Shown here: positions 43,410 through 52,730 of the stretch, one piece after another
Position numbering within the stretch: position 1 is the stretch's first letter
How the letters are laid out: each line of letters opens with the position of its first letter
NCBI RefSeq assembly: GCF_005233835.1
Contig: NZ_SZQA01000008.1
Span: forward strand, 146,626 to 210,625
Direction: 5' to 3'
Source: Herbidospora galbida
Lineage (GTDB): Bacteria > Actinomycetota > Actinomycetes > Streptosporangiales > Streptosporangiaceae
DNA length: 64,000 nucleotides
Made by a program: the position numbers and the translations under genes
The notes under the pieces: generated by a model
The model's input: only the letters and a program-made list of their open reading frames with translations
Told to the model about the DNA's origin: nothing
The model's database searches: none

Positions 43410-44576
43410 TCAGACCGTATCCGAGAAGACCTGCTCCCTCGCCTCCTCCAGGGCGGCCACCAGCGCCCCCCGGAGCACCGGATTGCCCTCCACCTCGGTC
43501 ACCGCCACCCTCGGCCGTGAGGGGCAGACGCGCGCCACCTCGTCCTCCACCCGGGCCGCCAGTTCGCGGCCGCCGGCCCGTCCGACGTCGCCCGACAGGA
43601 CGATGAGCCCCGGGTCGAGCACCACCGCCACGGCCGCGACCCCGACGGCCAGCCGGCCGGCGAGCTCGTCGAGGAAGCTCCCGTTCCCCTCGGCGACCGC
43701 CTTGGCGACCAGCTCGGCCACGGGCGCCTCCCCCGGCCCCATCCCGTGGGCCACCGCCATCCCGTGCAGGGCGTCCCCGCCGACCAGGCGCTGGAAGGAG
43801 CCCGACTGCGGGTCGCGTACATCGGAGGGAAGGGGCTCGCCCGGCACCGGCAGCCAGCCGATCTCGCCCGCGCCGCCGGTGATGCCCCGGTGCAGCCGGC
43901 CGCCGAGCATGACGCCGAGGCCCTGGCCTATCCCGGCCCACATCATGACGAAGTCGTCGAGGCCGCGCGCCGCGCCGTGGGCCTGTTCGGCCAGGGCGGC
44001 GAGGTTGACGTCGTTCTCTATGCGTACCGCCCGGCCCAGGTCGGCGCGGAGCTCGGCCAGCACGCCGAAGTGCCACGCGGGCAGGTCGAAGGAGTAGCGC
44101 ACGTCCCCGCTGCGGGGGTCGACCACGCCGCGCGTGCCGATCACCAGGCCGCTGAGCTGGTCGAGGACGATCCCGGCGCACTCACAGGCGCGGAAGAGGG
44201 CGTTGTGCACCAGCTTGACGGGATCACGCGCCTCGCTGGGGTCGACGGTCACCTCGGCGATGGCCCGTCCGGTGATGTCGGCGACGCCGGCGGTGACGCT
44301 GTCGGGCGAGACCTCCAGCCCGGCGACGTACGCCGATTCGGGATTGACCGCGTAGAGGGCCGCGTTCGGGCCGCGCCCGCCGGCCCGTTCGCCGGCCGTC
44401 GTGACCAATCCGCGATCTTCCAGGCGGGCCAGCAACTGGCCCGAGGTGACCTTGCTCAATCCGGTCAGTTCGCCCAGCTCAGCCCGGGTGAGCGGGCCCT
44501 GCAGGAGAAGGAGCTCCAGGGCCGATCTGTCGTTGATCTGCCGGAGCAGCCGGGGCGTGCCGGGACGTCGGGCCAC
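43410..44576 (-). CDS. ROK-family transcriptional repressor (1)
   Basis: 388-aa repressor. N-terminal winged helix (LTRAELGELTGLSKVTSGQLL), then the ROK sugar-kinase-like domain (ENDVNLAALAEQ, GGRLHRGITGGAGEIG). The usual zinc site CxCGxxGC after that segment is missing. GTG 44576 is chosen over 44597: AAGGGGG is then at the right distance and the protein lines up with the start of the second ROK repressor. It is divergent from the sugar transporter operon and probably represses it, with sugar as inducer. Confidence 0.9.
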   Translation of the reverse strand: MARRPGTPRLLRQINDRSALELLLLQGPLTRAELGELTGLSKVTSGQLLARLEDRGLVTTAGERAGGRGPNAALYAVNPESAYVAGLEVSPDSVTAGVADITGRAIAEVTVDPSEARDPVKLVHNALFRACECAGIVLDQLSGLVIGTRGVVDPRSGDVRYSFDLPAWHFGVLAELRADLGRAVRIENDVNLAALAEQAHGAARGLDDFVMMWAGIGQGLGVMLGGRLHRGITGGAGEIGWLPVPGEPLPSDVRDPQSGSFQRLVGGDALHGMAVAHGMGPGEAPVAELVAKAVAEGNGSFLDELAGRLAVGVAAVAVVLDPGLIVLSGDVGRAGGRELAARVEDEVARVCPSRPRVAVTEVEGNPVLRGALVAALEEAREQVFSDTV

Positions 44577-44621
44577 CGCTGTCCCCCTTCTCGTCACGAT
44601 CCGCTAACGCGGGTTTTTTTT

Positions 44622-44639
44622 AAGAAAGTTTCTTGTTAG
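44622..44639. promoter_or_regulatory. ROK-type operator between repressor and transporter
   Basis: AAGAAAGTTTCTTGTTAG, with the near-perfect palindrome AAGAAA-G-TTTCTT (44622-44634). It lies in the divergent spacer, 46 bp upstream of ROK repressor 1. The same core (AAAGTTTSTTG) occurs upstream of ROK repressor 2. Confidence 0.65.
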
Positions 44640-44778
44640 TTTAACGGCAGTCACCCCATAGGCAAGCGATCAAGCCTCTGAGGTGCCACAAACGCCGACC
44701 GTCAGCAACCCCAAGGTGCACGGCCCGCCGACACCTCGACTTGCCTAGACGAGAAGCCGGGAAGGGAGAACCCCCAAC

Positions 44779-46104
44779 GTGAAGATCGTGAAGATCGCCG
44801 GCGTAACCGCCGCCCTCGCCCTGGGTGTCGCCGCTTGTGGTGGTGGCGAGACCACCGAATCGGCCCCCGCCGCCACTGCCGCCGAATCGGCTCCCGCCGC
44901 CTCGGGTCCCAAGTTCGCCGGTCAGACGCTGACGATGTGGCGTCTCGGTGACTCAAACCCGCCGGCCCAGGCCTACATGGACGACCTGAACGCCGAGTTC
45001 CAGAAGGTGACCGGCGCCACGGTCAAGCTCGAGTGGATCCCGTGGCCGCAGGTGAACGACAAGTTCACCGCCGCCGCCGCGGGCGGTGCCGGCCCCGACG
45101 TCACCGAGATCGGCAACGACCAGGTGCCGCTGTGGGTCAGCCAGGAGGCGCTGAGCCCGATCACCGCCCTCACCAGCGCCGGCGACCAGGCCCAGATCCC
45201 GAAGAACCTCTTCGGCCTGGAGACCATCGACGGCGAGGTCTACGCCGTGCCGTGGGGCGCCGGCACCCGCGCGGTCCTCTACCGCAAGGACTGGTTCGAG
45301 GACCTCAAGATCGAGGTGCCGAAGACCTGGGACGAGGTCGTCGCCGCGGCGAAGAAGATCCAGGATGAGAAGGGCTCGGACGTCGACGGCTTCGCCTTCA
45401 ACGGCGGCTCCGACGCCAACCACCTCCTCGGCGCCATGGCCTGGTCCGAGGGCGGCGACTACGCCGTCAAGGAAGGCGACAAGTGGGTGGGCAAGCTCAC
45501 CGACCCGACCTTCAAGGCCGGCTTCGAGACGTACACGGGCCTGGTGACCGGCGGTCTGTCGGGCAAGTCGCGGCTGACCCAGAACACCACGGACATCCGC
45601 ACCCGCTTCGCCAACGACAAGGTCGGCATGTACCTGACCGCGTCGTGGGACATCCCCGGCATCGAGCAGGACTCCAAGGGCAAGGTGAAGGCCGACCAGC
45701 TGGCCTTCTTCCCGCTCCCCGCCAAGACCGGCGGTGAGGCCCCGGCGTTCTTCGGCGGCAACGACATCGCCGTCTGGGGCACCACCAAGAACGCCGAGCT
45801 CGCGGCGGAGTACATCAAGCTCGCCACGAGCAAGCAGTGGGCCGACCGTTACGCCAAGGACGGCGGTCTGCTCCCGGTCTACCCGGACACCCTGGCCTCG
45901 CTGGCCAGCGACCCGGTCCAGGCCCCGTTCGCGGCGGCGTTCGCCAAGGCCCGGTCCTTCCCGGCCGACCCGAACTGGACCGAGGCGGGCGAGACCAAGG
46001 CGGTGCTGCAGAACGCGGCCCGCTCGGTCATCGAGGGCAAGGCCTCGGCCGATGAGGCGCTCGCGACGGCCAACAAGGAACTCGAAGACATCCTCAACCA
46101 GTAG
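44779..46104 (+). CDS. Sugar ABC transporter substrate-binding lipoprotein
   Basis: 441-aa family-1 solute-binding protein. Signal peptide with lipobox VAAC (Cys about residue 20), an Ala/Glu/Ser linker, then LTMWRLGDSN and the usual binding core (WIPWPQVNDKF, WDEVVAAAKK, NDIAVWGTTKN). GTG start behind AAGGGAG. It feeds the two permeases downstream. The binding site suits an oligosaccharide; amino sugars or cell-wall disaccharides would fit the neighbouring GH3 enzyme. Confidence 0.93.
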   Translation: MKIVKIAGVTAALALGVAACGGGETTESAPAATAAESAPAASGPKFAGQTLTMWRLGDSNPPAQAYMDDLNAEFQKVTGATVKLEWIPWPQVNDKFTAAAAGGAGPDVTEIGNDQVPLWVSQEALSPITALTSAGDQAQIPKNLFGLETIDGEVYAVPWGAGTRAVLYRKDWFEDLKIEVPKTWDEVVAAAKKIQDEKGSDVDGFAFNGGSDANHLLGAMAWSEGGDYAVKEGDKWVGKLTDPTFKAGFETYTGLVTGGLSGKSRLTQNTTDIRTRFANDKVGMYLTASWDIPGIEQDSKGKVKADQLAFFPLPAKTGGEAPAFFGGNDIAVWGTTKNAELAAEYIKLATSKQWADRYAKDGGLLPVYPDTLASLASDPVQAPFAAAFAKARSFPADPNWTEAGETKAVLQNAARSVIEGKASADEALATANKELEDILNQ

Positions 46105-46109
46105 CGACG

Positions 46110-47090
46110 ATGACCGACACGTCGATCGCCCGCCGCTCTCACCGTCCGCAGAAGGCCTCCGGCCTTAACCCGAAGCTCATCCCGTACGTCCTGCTGATCC
46201 CCGGTGTCCTGGTGATGGCGGCGCTGCTGCTCTATCCCATGATCCAGGCCGGGATCATGTCCTTCCAGAAGGTCGGGATCCCGCAGATCCGGGACGTCAA
46301 CCCCCGGCCGGCCGACTGGGTGGGCTGGGAGAACTACACCAAGATCTTCGAGAACGACATCTTCTGGTCGGCTCTCCGCAACACCCTCGTCTTCGCCTTC
46401 GTGGCCGTCTCGCTCACCCTGATCGTGGGTACGGGCGTCGGGGTGCTGCTCCAGCAGCTCAGCAAGCGCGTGTCGACCGTGCTGATCGTCGCCATCATGT
46501 TCGCGTGGGCGGTTCCGCCGGTCGCGCAGGGCGTGATCTGGCGCTGGCTGTTCGACGCCGAGGCCGGCATCGTCAACTGGGCGCTCAACCTGCTGCCCGA
46601 CTTCCTGTCCAACGCCCTCTTCGGGCGGGCCGACTGGACCGGCGTCCCCTGGCTCAACGAGGCCTACACCGTCTACATCGCGCTGATCATGACGGTCGTC
46701 TGGGCGTCGTTCCCGTTCGTCGCGGTCTCGGTCCTGGCCGGGCTCAAGAGCATTCCGAACGAGCTCTACGAGGCCGCCCGAGTCGACGGGTCGTCCCCCT
46801 GGCGGACCTTCCGGTCGGTCACCTATCCGCTGCTCAAGCCGGTCTTCGCGGTCCTGACGATCCTGTCGATCATCTGGGACTTCAAGGTCTTCTCGCAGCT
46901 GTACGTGCTCCTGAACGGCCCGACCAACCGCCTGGCGTTCAACCTGTCGATGTTCTCGTACGCGGAGGCCTTCCGGCCGCCGCCCAAGATGGGTTCCGGC
47001 GCGGCCATCGCGGTCATCCTGACGATCATCCTGCTGATCGTCACCGCGTTCTACGTCCGCCAGATGATCAAGTCGGAGGAGGTGCAGTGA
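46110..47090 (+). CDS. Sugar ABC transporter permease (MalF-like)
   Basis: 326 aa, six membrane helices, with the long first periplasmic loop kept short as in actinobacterial sugar systems. EAA loop EAARVDGSSPWRTF at about 223. It starts 5 bp after the binding-protein gene and overlaps the next permease by 4 bp (GTGA). No ATPase is encoded here; actinomycetes often use a shared MsiK ATPase for such importers. Confidence 0.93.
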   Translation: MTDTSIARRSHRPQKASGLNPKLIPYVLLIPGVLVMAALLLYPMIQAGIMSFQKVGIPQIRDVNPRPADWVGWENYTKIFENDIFWSALRNTLVFAFVAVSLTLIVGTGVGVLLQQLSKRVSTVLIVAIMFAWAVPPVAQGVIWRWLFDAEAGIVNWALNLLPDFLSNALFGRADWTGVPWLNEAYTVYIALIMTVVWASFPFVAVSVLAGLKSIPNELYEAARVDGSSPWRTFRSVTYPLLKPVFAVLTILSIIWDFKVFSQLYVLLNGPTNRLAFNLSMFSYAEAFRPPPKMGSGAAIAVILTIILLIVTAFYVRQMIKSEEVQ

Positions 47091-47977
47091 CCACTCTGAC
47101 GAACCCGCAGGTCAGGCGGGCGCGCGACTCGGCCAGGACCCGCAAGAAGCTGCGCAAGGCCGCCCTCAACGCCACCGCCGCGGTGGTGTTCGTCCTCGCG
47201 ATGTTCCCCGTGTACTGGATGGTCTCGACCGGGTTCAAGACCAACGACCAGATCTTCACCACGGAGTTCATCCCGTTCCCGACGAGCTTCACCTTCGAGC
47301 ACTTCGACCGGGTGCTGAGCGAGGGCGTGGCGGGCAACTCCATCTGGCTCTACCTGCGCAACAGCGCGATCGTCGCCCTCGGCACGGTCGCGGTGGGCGC
47401 GGTGTTCTCGCTGCTGGCCGCCACGGCCGTCTCCCGATTCCGGTTCCGGGGCCGCACCTCCTTCCTCATCACCCTGCTGATCGTGCAGATGGTGCCGGCG
47501 GAGGCGCTGCTCATCCCGCTGTTCCTCAGCGTCAAGCGGCTGGGCCTGTACGACCAGCTGCTCGGCCTCATCGTCGTCAACGTCGGCCTGACCCTGCCCT
47601 TCGGCATCTGGATGCTGCGCACCTTCGTGGCGGCCGTGCCGAAGTCGCTGGAGGAGGCCGCGTGGATCGACGGCGCGAGCCGGTTCACCACGTTCTGGAA
47701 GGTGCTCTTCCCGCTCGTCGCGCCTGGCCTCGTGGCGACCAGCATCTTCAGCTTCATCACCGCGTGGAACGAGCTGATCTTCGCGCTGGTGCTGATGAGC
47801 GACCCGTCGGGTTACACGATGCCCGTGGCGTTGCAGTACTTCTTCGGCCAGCGGGGCACCGACTGGGGCGCCATCATGGCCAGCTCCACCCTGATGACGA
47901 TCCCCGTCATCGTGTTCTTCCTCCTGGTGCAGCGACGCATGGTCTCCGGCCTCGTCGCAGGCGCCGTCAAGGGCTGA
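47087..47977 (+). CDS. Sugar ABC transporter permease (MalG-like)
   Basis: 296 aa with a basic cytosolic start (RTRKKLRK), six membrane helices and the EAA loop EEAAWIDGASRFTTF. GTG start inside the MalF-like stop. Completes the membrane part of the importer. A pair of hairpins follows before the GH3 gene. Confidence 0.93.
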   Translation: MTTLTNPQVRRARDSARTRKKLRKAALNATAAVVFVLAMFPVYWMVSTGFKTNDQIFTTEFIPFPTSFTFEHFDRVLSEGVAGNSIWLYLRNSAIVALGTVAVGAVFSLLAATAVSRFRFRGRTSFLITLLIVQMVPAEALLIPLFLSVKRLGLYDQLLGLIVVNVGLTLPFGIWMLRTFVAAVPKSLEEAAWIDGASRFTTFWKVLFPLVAPGLVATSIFSFITAWNELIFALVLMSDPSGYTMPVALQYFFGQRGTDWGAIMASSTLMTIPVIVFFLLVQRRMVSGLVAGAVKG

Positions 47978-48061
47978 CCAGCCCACTTCCTGTCTCCAAG
48001 GCAGATTCGCAGCGCGAGCCACGGCCGGCCTCCGGCCGTCCGCGTCTCGCTTCCCTGAGCG

Positions 48062-48090
48062 GGTACGGCCCCGGGACCCGGGGTCGTACC
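48062..48090 (+). terminator. Hairpin between transporter and GH3 genes
   Basis: 14-bp stem with one wobble pair (GGTACGGCCCCGGG / CCCGGGGTCGTACC) followed by TT. A smaller 8-bp stem (ACGGCCGG / CCGGCCGT) precedes it at 48021-48039. Either a terminator of the transporter message or an attenuator before the GH3 gene, whose own promoter is not obvious. Confidence 0.55.
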
Positions 48091-48123
48091 TTCCCATGTC
48101 CATGATCGGAGTCATGAGTTCCC

Positions 48124-49578
48124 ATGCCTGGAGTACCCGCGAGCCACAGCGATCGGGGGCTGCGCCGTCTCGCGGCCGGCACGCTGCTCGTGACCTTCCG
48201 GGGCCTGACCGCGCCTGACTGGGTGCTGGACGGGCTGTCCGGAGGTCTCGGCGGCGTCTGCCTCTTCGGCTTCAACGTCGAAGGCCCCGACCAGGTCGCC
48301 ACCCTCACGTCGAGCCTGACGAACGCCGGCGATCCGGTGATCTCGCTCGACGAGGAGGGCGGCGACGTCACCCGGCTCGCCTACCACGTCGGCAGCGAAT
48401 ATCCGGGCAACGCGGCCCTGGGCGCCGTCGACGACGTCGACCTGACCGAGCGGGTCTACCGCTCGATCGCGGGCGACCTCGTGAAGGCCGGCGTGAACCT
48501 CGACATGGCCCCGTCGGCCGACGTGAACACCGCCGACGACAACCCGGTGATCGGCACCCGCTCCTTCGGCGCCGACCCGGCGCTCGTGTCCCGCCACACC
48601 GTCGCCGCCGTGCGCGGCCTGCAGTCGCTCGGCGTGGCCGCCTGCGTGAAGCACTTCCCCGGCCACGGCGCGACCACCGAGGACTCCCACCTGTCCATCC
48701 CGGTCGTGGACGCCTCCCTGGAGCTCCTGCGCGAGCGCGAGCTGGCCCCGTTCCGGGCCGCGATCGAGGCCGGCACCCGGTCGATCATGACCGCCCACGT
48801 GGCCGTCCCCGCGCTGACCGGCGACACCCCGGCCACCCTCAGCCCGAGGGCGCTGACCACGCTGCTGCGGGGCGAGTTGGGCTACGACGGCGTGGTCGTC
48901 ACCGACGCCCTCGACATGCACGCCATCACCAAGAGCGTGGGCCTGGGCGGCGGCGCGGTCCTCTCCCTCAAGGCGGGCGCCGACCTGCTGTGCATGGGCT
49001 CGATCCCCACGTACGAGGAGACCGAGGGCGTCATCACCGCCATCGTGGCGGCGGTCCGGGCGGGCGACCTCCCGGTCGAGCGCCTAGAGGAGGCCGTCGC
49101 CCGTGCCCAGAGCCTGCGCGACTGGGCCCGCGAGACCCGGGGCCAGCACACCGAGGACACCGTCGTCGGCCTGCAGGCGGCCCGCCGCGCCGTCCGGATC
49201 AGCGGGGCCACCCTGCCCCTCAGGAACCCGTTCGTGGTCGAGATCGACACCCCGCCCACGATCGCCGTCGGCGACGTGCCGTGGGGCGTCGCGCCGTGGC
49301 TGCCCGAAGCTGAGATCGTCCGCGTCAAGCCGGAGGACGCCCGGGCCACCGACCTGCTCACCCGGGCCCGCGGCCGATCGCTGGTCGTGGTCGTCAAGGA
49401 CGCCCACCGCTACCCCGCCAGCCGCGAACTGGTGACCGAACTCGTCTCGGCCCGCCCTGACAGCGTCGTCATGGAGATGGGCCTGCCGATCTGGCGGCCC
49501 GACCACGGCGTACACATCGCCACCTACGGCGCCGCGCGCGCCAACGCCCAGGCGGCGGTCGAACTCCTCACCGCCTGA
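48124..49578 (+). CDS. Glycoside hydrolase family 3, NagZ-like beta-N-acetylhexosaminidase
   Basis: 484 aa. The nucleophile Asp is in VVTDALDMHA, and the NagZ-type acid/base loop is KHFPGHG with EDSH following, which distinguishes beta-N-acetylglucosaminidases from ordinary GH3 glucosidases. There is no signal peptide, so it acts inside the cell on imported amino sugars or muropeptides. The C-terminal ~150 residues form a second domain. It follows the ABC transporter and should hydrolyse what that imports. Confidence 0.9.
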   Translation: MPGVPASHSDRGLRRLAAGTLLVTFRGLTAPDWVLDGLSGGLGGVCLFGFNVEGPDQVATLTSSLTNAGDPVISLDEEGGDVTRLAYHVGSEYPGNAALGAVDDVDLTERVYRSIAGDLVKAGVNLDMAPSADVNTADDNPVIGTRSFGADPALVSRHTVAAVRGLQSLGVAACVKHFPGHGATTEDSHLSIPVVDASLELLRERELAPFRAAIEAGTRSIMTAHVAVPALTGDTPATLSPRALTTLLRGELGYDGVVVTDALDMHAITKSVGLGGGAVLSLKAGADLLCMGSIPTYEETEGVITAIVAAVRAGDLPVERLEEAVARAQSLRDWARETRGQHTEDTVVGLQAARRAVRISGATLPLRNPFVVEIDTPPTIAVGDVPWGVAPWLPEAEIVRVKPEDARATDLLTRARGRSLVVVVKDAHRYPASRELVTELVSARPDSVVMEMGLPIWRPDHGVHIATYGAARANAQAAVELLTA

Positions 49579-49589
49579 CCCCGAAGGTC

Positions 49590-49619
49590 GCCGCCCCGGC
49601 CATCGCGCGCCGGGGCGGC
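49590..49619. terminator. Bidirectional terminator
   Basis: Perfect 11-bp stem GCCGCCCCGGC / GCCGGGGCGGC with an 8-nt loop, in the 48 bp between the convergent GH3 and ROK repressor 2 genes. Confidence 0.8.
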
Positions 49620-49626
49620 CAGGCCG

Positions 49627-50805
49627 CTACGAGGTGAAGATCTCTTCGCGGGCCTGTTCCAGGGCCGCGATCACCGCGCCGCGCAGCACCGGGTTGCCGG
49701 GCACCTCGGAGGTCACGACCTGCGGCCTGATCGGGCAGATGCGGGCCACCGCCTGTTCGACCCGCCCGGTCAGGGACACGCCCCCGGCCAGCCCGACCTC
49801 TCCGGCCAGCACGACCAGCCCCGGGTCGAGCACCACGCACACCGACGCCACCCCGAGCGCGAGCCGGGAGGCGATCTCGTCGAGCAGCCGGTCGCCCTGG
49901 TCGCCGGCGTCGACGGCGGCGGTCACGCACTCGGCCGCCGTGGCCCCTTCGAACCCCAGGTCACGGGCCAGGTCGAGCACCGCCACGGAGCTCACCAGCG
50001 ACTGCAGGCCGCCCGCGAGCGAGGGCAGCCGCCCCGGCTCCGACCGGACGTCTTCGGCCAGCGGCACCCCGGGCACCGGCAGGTAGCCGATCTCGCCCGC
50101 GCTGCCCGAGCGACCCCGGTGCAGCCGCCCGCCGAGCACGACCGCGAGGCCGATGCCGCGCCCGACCCACAGCAGCACGAAGTCGTCGGCCCGCCGTGCC
50201 GCGCCCTTCGACCGTTCGGCGATGGCGGCGAGGTTCACGTCGTTCTCGATGCGCACCGACCGCTTCAGGTCGCGCGCCAGCGCCTCGTGGATGCCCTCGT
50301 GCCAGTGGGGCAGGTCGAAGGAGAACTGCACGTCGCCGGTGCGCGGGTCGACCACACCGGGCGTGCCGATCACGACGCCCTTCAGCCGCGACAGCGCGAC
50401 CTTGGCCGACCGGCAGGCCTTCACGACCGCGTTGTGGACCATCGAGACGGGGTCGTCGGCGCCGTTCGGCGTCGCGGTGACCTCGGCCACCACGTCGCCC
50501 TTGATGTCGGCGATGGCCGCGGTGACGTGCTCGGGCCCGACGTCGAGCCCCGCCACATAGGCGCACGAGGCGATCACGCCGTAGAGGGCGGCGTTGGGCC
50601 CCCGGTTCCCGGCCTGCTCACCGACGACCTCGACGAGCCCCCGCTCCTCGAGCCGCGACAGCGTCTGGGAGGCGGTCACCTTCGACAGACCGGTCAGGTC
50701 ACCGATCTGGCCGCGCGTCAGCGGCCCGGAGGCCAGCAGAAGTTCGAGGGCGGCCCGGTCGTTGATCTCCCGGAGCAACCTGGGCACGCCAGGACGTCGC
50801 TCCAT
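49627..50805 (-). CDS. ROK-family transcriptional repressor (2)
   Basis: 392 aa, a close paralogue of ROK repressor 1 (same opening RRPGxPRLLRxIND, same helix-turn-helix GLSKVTASQTL, same ROK core GGRLHRGRSGSAGEIG). The zinc motif is also missing. ATG 50805 corresponds to the start chosen for the first copy. The two paralogues bracket the transporter-GH3 operon and may respond to related sugars. Divergent from the EEP gene. Confidence 0.9.
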   Translation of the reverse strand: MERRPGVPRLLREINDRAALELLLASGPLTRGQIGDLTGLSKVTASQTLSRLEERGLVEVVGEQAGNRGPNAALYGVIASCAYVAGLDVGPEHVTAAIADIKGDVVAEVTATPNGADDPVSMVHNAVVKACRSAKVALSRLKGVVIGTPGVVDPRTGDVQFSFDLPHWHEGIHEALARDLKRSVRIENDVNLAAIAERSKGAARRADDFVLLWVGRGIGLAVVLGGRLHRGRSGSAGEIGYLPVPGVPLAEDVRSEPGRLPSLAGGLQSLVSSVAVLDLARDLGFEGATAAECVTAAVDAGDQGDRLLDEIASRLALGVASVCVVLDPGLVVLAGEVGLAGGVSLTGRVEQAVARICPIRPQVVTSEVPGNPVLRGAVIAALEQAREEIFTS

Positions 50806-50837
50806 GCTCCTGCTTTCTATGATCGCCCCCGCGAAAA

Positions 50838-50855
50838 CTGTCAACAAACTTTTCC
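50838..50855. promoter_or_regulatory. ROK-type operator upstream of repressor 2
   Basis: CTGTCAACAAACTTTTCC; its complement reads GGAAAAGTTTGTTGACAG, matching the core of the site at 44622. It lies 33 bp upstream of ROK repressor 2, in the spacer shared with the EEP gene. Confidence 0.5.
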
Positions 50856-50931
50856 GGCCAGCTTAGCGACTATACGGGCTCCCGGAAATCGACCCTTGAT
50901 ACCGCTCCCACCCGGACGAAAGGATCAATTC

Positions 50932-52680
50932 ATGCGTCCCGTAGCGGCAGTGACTCTGGGTCTGCTCCTCCTCATGGACGCCGTGCGCGTCCTGCTCCCC
51001 TCCCTGATCACCATCTACGGCCGGGCCGGCGACACCCCGCCGGAGCAGCTGGGCCTGTTCGCCGCCCTGTGGTTCGTCCTGCCGCTGCTCGCCCTCCTCC
51101 TCCCGGCCCGGTGGGCGCTGCTGGGCGGCGGCGCCGTGCTGGCCGTGGGCCGCGTCGTGCTGCAGGCCACCGACGGCGGCTTACCCCAGCTCTACGTGAG
51201 CGCCGTGTCGGTCACCGCCGGCATCGTCTTCCTGTACGGCTCCGCGCAGCTCGTGACCCGGTCGCACGCCCGCCTGGCCCTCCCCCTCGGACTGGCCCTC
51301 TCCCCGGCCCTCCACCTGTCGATCGGCCACCTCGACCTGGTCTGGCGCGACGGGCTCCTGCCGTGGATCCCAACGGTGCTGGTCTGCGCCGCCTTCGCCT
51401 GGGCCGCGCTCGGCGTCACCGAGACGGCCGAACCCGCCCCGGGCCGGTTGTGGTTCGCCCTCGGCCCGGCGCTGCTGCTGGCGGGGATGTATCTGGGCCC
51501 GTCGGCGCTGATCGGCAACGGCGTCACGCCCGGCGACCGCCTCTGGCCGTCGCTGGCGCTGCTGGCGGCCCTGGCCGTGCTGGCGCTGGCCGGGACGGCG
51601 GGCCGTCCGGCCCAGCTCGCCCCCGTCCTGATGGTCGTCGCCGCCTGGATCGCCCACGACGACGGCCGACTCCAGGTGGCCACCCTGCCGATCTTCGTCC
51701 TGGGGCTGGGCTGGTGCCTGCGCGTGGCCGGAGACGGCCCGGCGGGCCGCCGTCCGGGAGGCGCGCTACTGGCCGGCATGATCGTCTTCTTCGTCGGCAC
51801 GTTCGTCTACTACGCCGCCTACGACCTGGCCCTCGGCTTCGACAACGCCTACGTCGTGCTGGCCCTGGGTCTCGTGGTCGCCGCGACGGCCGTGCGGCTG
51901 CCCGACCTGCCCGGGACCCTCCCGGCGGTGGCGGCGGCCCTGGCCGTGCTCGCCCTGTGGGCCTTCCCCAAGCCGTCGGGCACCGACAGCCCCGGCCTGG
52001 CCGTCGCCCGCGACGAGTTCACCCTGATCACGTACAACATCAGAATGGGCTTCGGCCTGTCCGGCACCCTCGACCTCGACGAGATCGCCGACTGGGCCGC
52101 CTCCAAGAAGCCCGACGTCGTGCTGCTCAGCGAAGTCGACCGGGGCTGGTTCCTCAACGGCGGCCACGACGACCTCGACCGCATCGCCACCCGGCTCGGC
52201 ATGCACTACAGCTTCGCCCCCGCCGCCGACGAGCTGTGGGGCGACGCCGTGCTGACCAACCTCCCGGTCCGCGACATCCAGTCGATGCCCCTAATCACGG
52301 CCGGATACCCGACCGGAGCACAGGCCCAGACGGTGACGGTGGAGGTCGGCGGCAGGCCGGTCGGCATCGTCAACACCCACCTTCAGGAGCCCGGACTCCA
52401 GAGCGCCGCGCTGCGCGCCGTGACGCCCCGCACGGCGGTGCTGGCGGGCGACCTCAACCTCACCCCGGACGATCCCGCGCTGGTGACGATGATGGAGAAG
52501 ATCGGCCTGACCGACCCGCTGAAGGATTTCGGCGACCCGCCGACGTCTCCGGCCGATGATCCGGTCAAACGGATCGATCACGTGCTGCTCACCGAGGGGC
52601 TCACGGCCGTGTCCGCCGAGGTCCCCAGGGTGCCGTTCTCCGATCATCTGCCCGTCGTCGTGCGGATCCGCGTCAACTGA
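50932..52680 (+). CDS. Membrane-anchored endonuclease/exonuclease/phosphatase-family protein
   Basis: 582 aa. The first ~350 residues hold about ten hydrophobic helices. The last ~230 form an EEP-fold domain: ITYNIRMG, LLSEVDRG (metal Glu), NTHLQEPG, AGDLNLTPDD, RIDHVLL and SDHLPVV carry the expected metal and catalytic residues. Such proteins act as phosphodiesterases or phosphatases on lipids, sugars or nucleic acids at the membrane; which one is unknown. ATG at 50932 with AAAGGA upstream. Whether the domain faces outside depends on the number of helices. Confidence 0.9.
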   Translation: MRPVAAVTLGLLLLMDAVRVLLPSLITIYGRAGDTPPEQLGLFAALWFVLPLLALLLPARWALLGGGAVLAVGRVVLQATDGGLPQLYVSAVSVTAGIVFLYGSAQLVTRSHARLALPLGLALSPALHLSIGHLDLVWRDGLLPWIPTVLVCAAFAWAALGVTETAEPAPGRLWFALGPALLLAGMYLGPSALIGNGVTPGDRLWPSLALLAALAVLALAGTAGRPAQLAPVLMVVAAWIAHDDGRLQVATLPIFVLGLGWCLRVAGDGPAGRRPGGALLAGMIVFFVGTFVYYAAYDLALGFDNAYVVLALGLVVAATAVRLPDLPGTLPAVAAALAVLALWAFPKPSGTDSPGLAVARDEFTLITYNIRMGFGLSGTLDLDEIADWAASKKPDVVLLSEVDRGWFLNGGHDDLDRIATRLGMHYSFAPAADELWGDAVLTNLPVRDIQSMPLITAGYPTGAQAQTVTVEVGGRPVGIVNTHLQEPGLQSAALRAVTPRTAVLAGDLNLTPDDPALVTMMEKIGLTDPLKDFGDPPTSPADDPVKRIDHVLLTEGLTAVSAEVPRVPFSDHLPVVVRIRVN

Positions 52681-52694
52681 GTTGGGGGACCCAG

Positions 52695-52723
52695 GTCAAC
52701 CAGTCCCAACCAGGCGGGATAAT
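52695..52723 (+). promoter_or_regulatory. Promoter of the Rrf2 gene, probably leaderless
   Basis: GTCAAC, 17 bases, then GATAAT. The -10 ends 7 bp before the ATG at 52731, so transcription should start at or next to the start codon. There is no ribosome site before this ATG, as expected for a leaderless message. Confidence 0.6.
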
Positions 52724-52730
52724 CGTTTAC

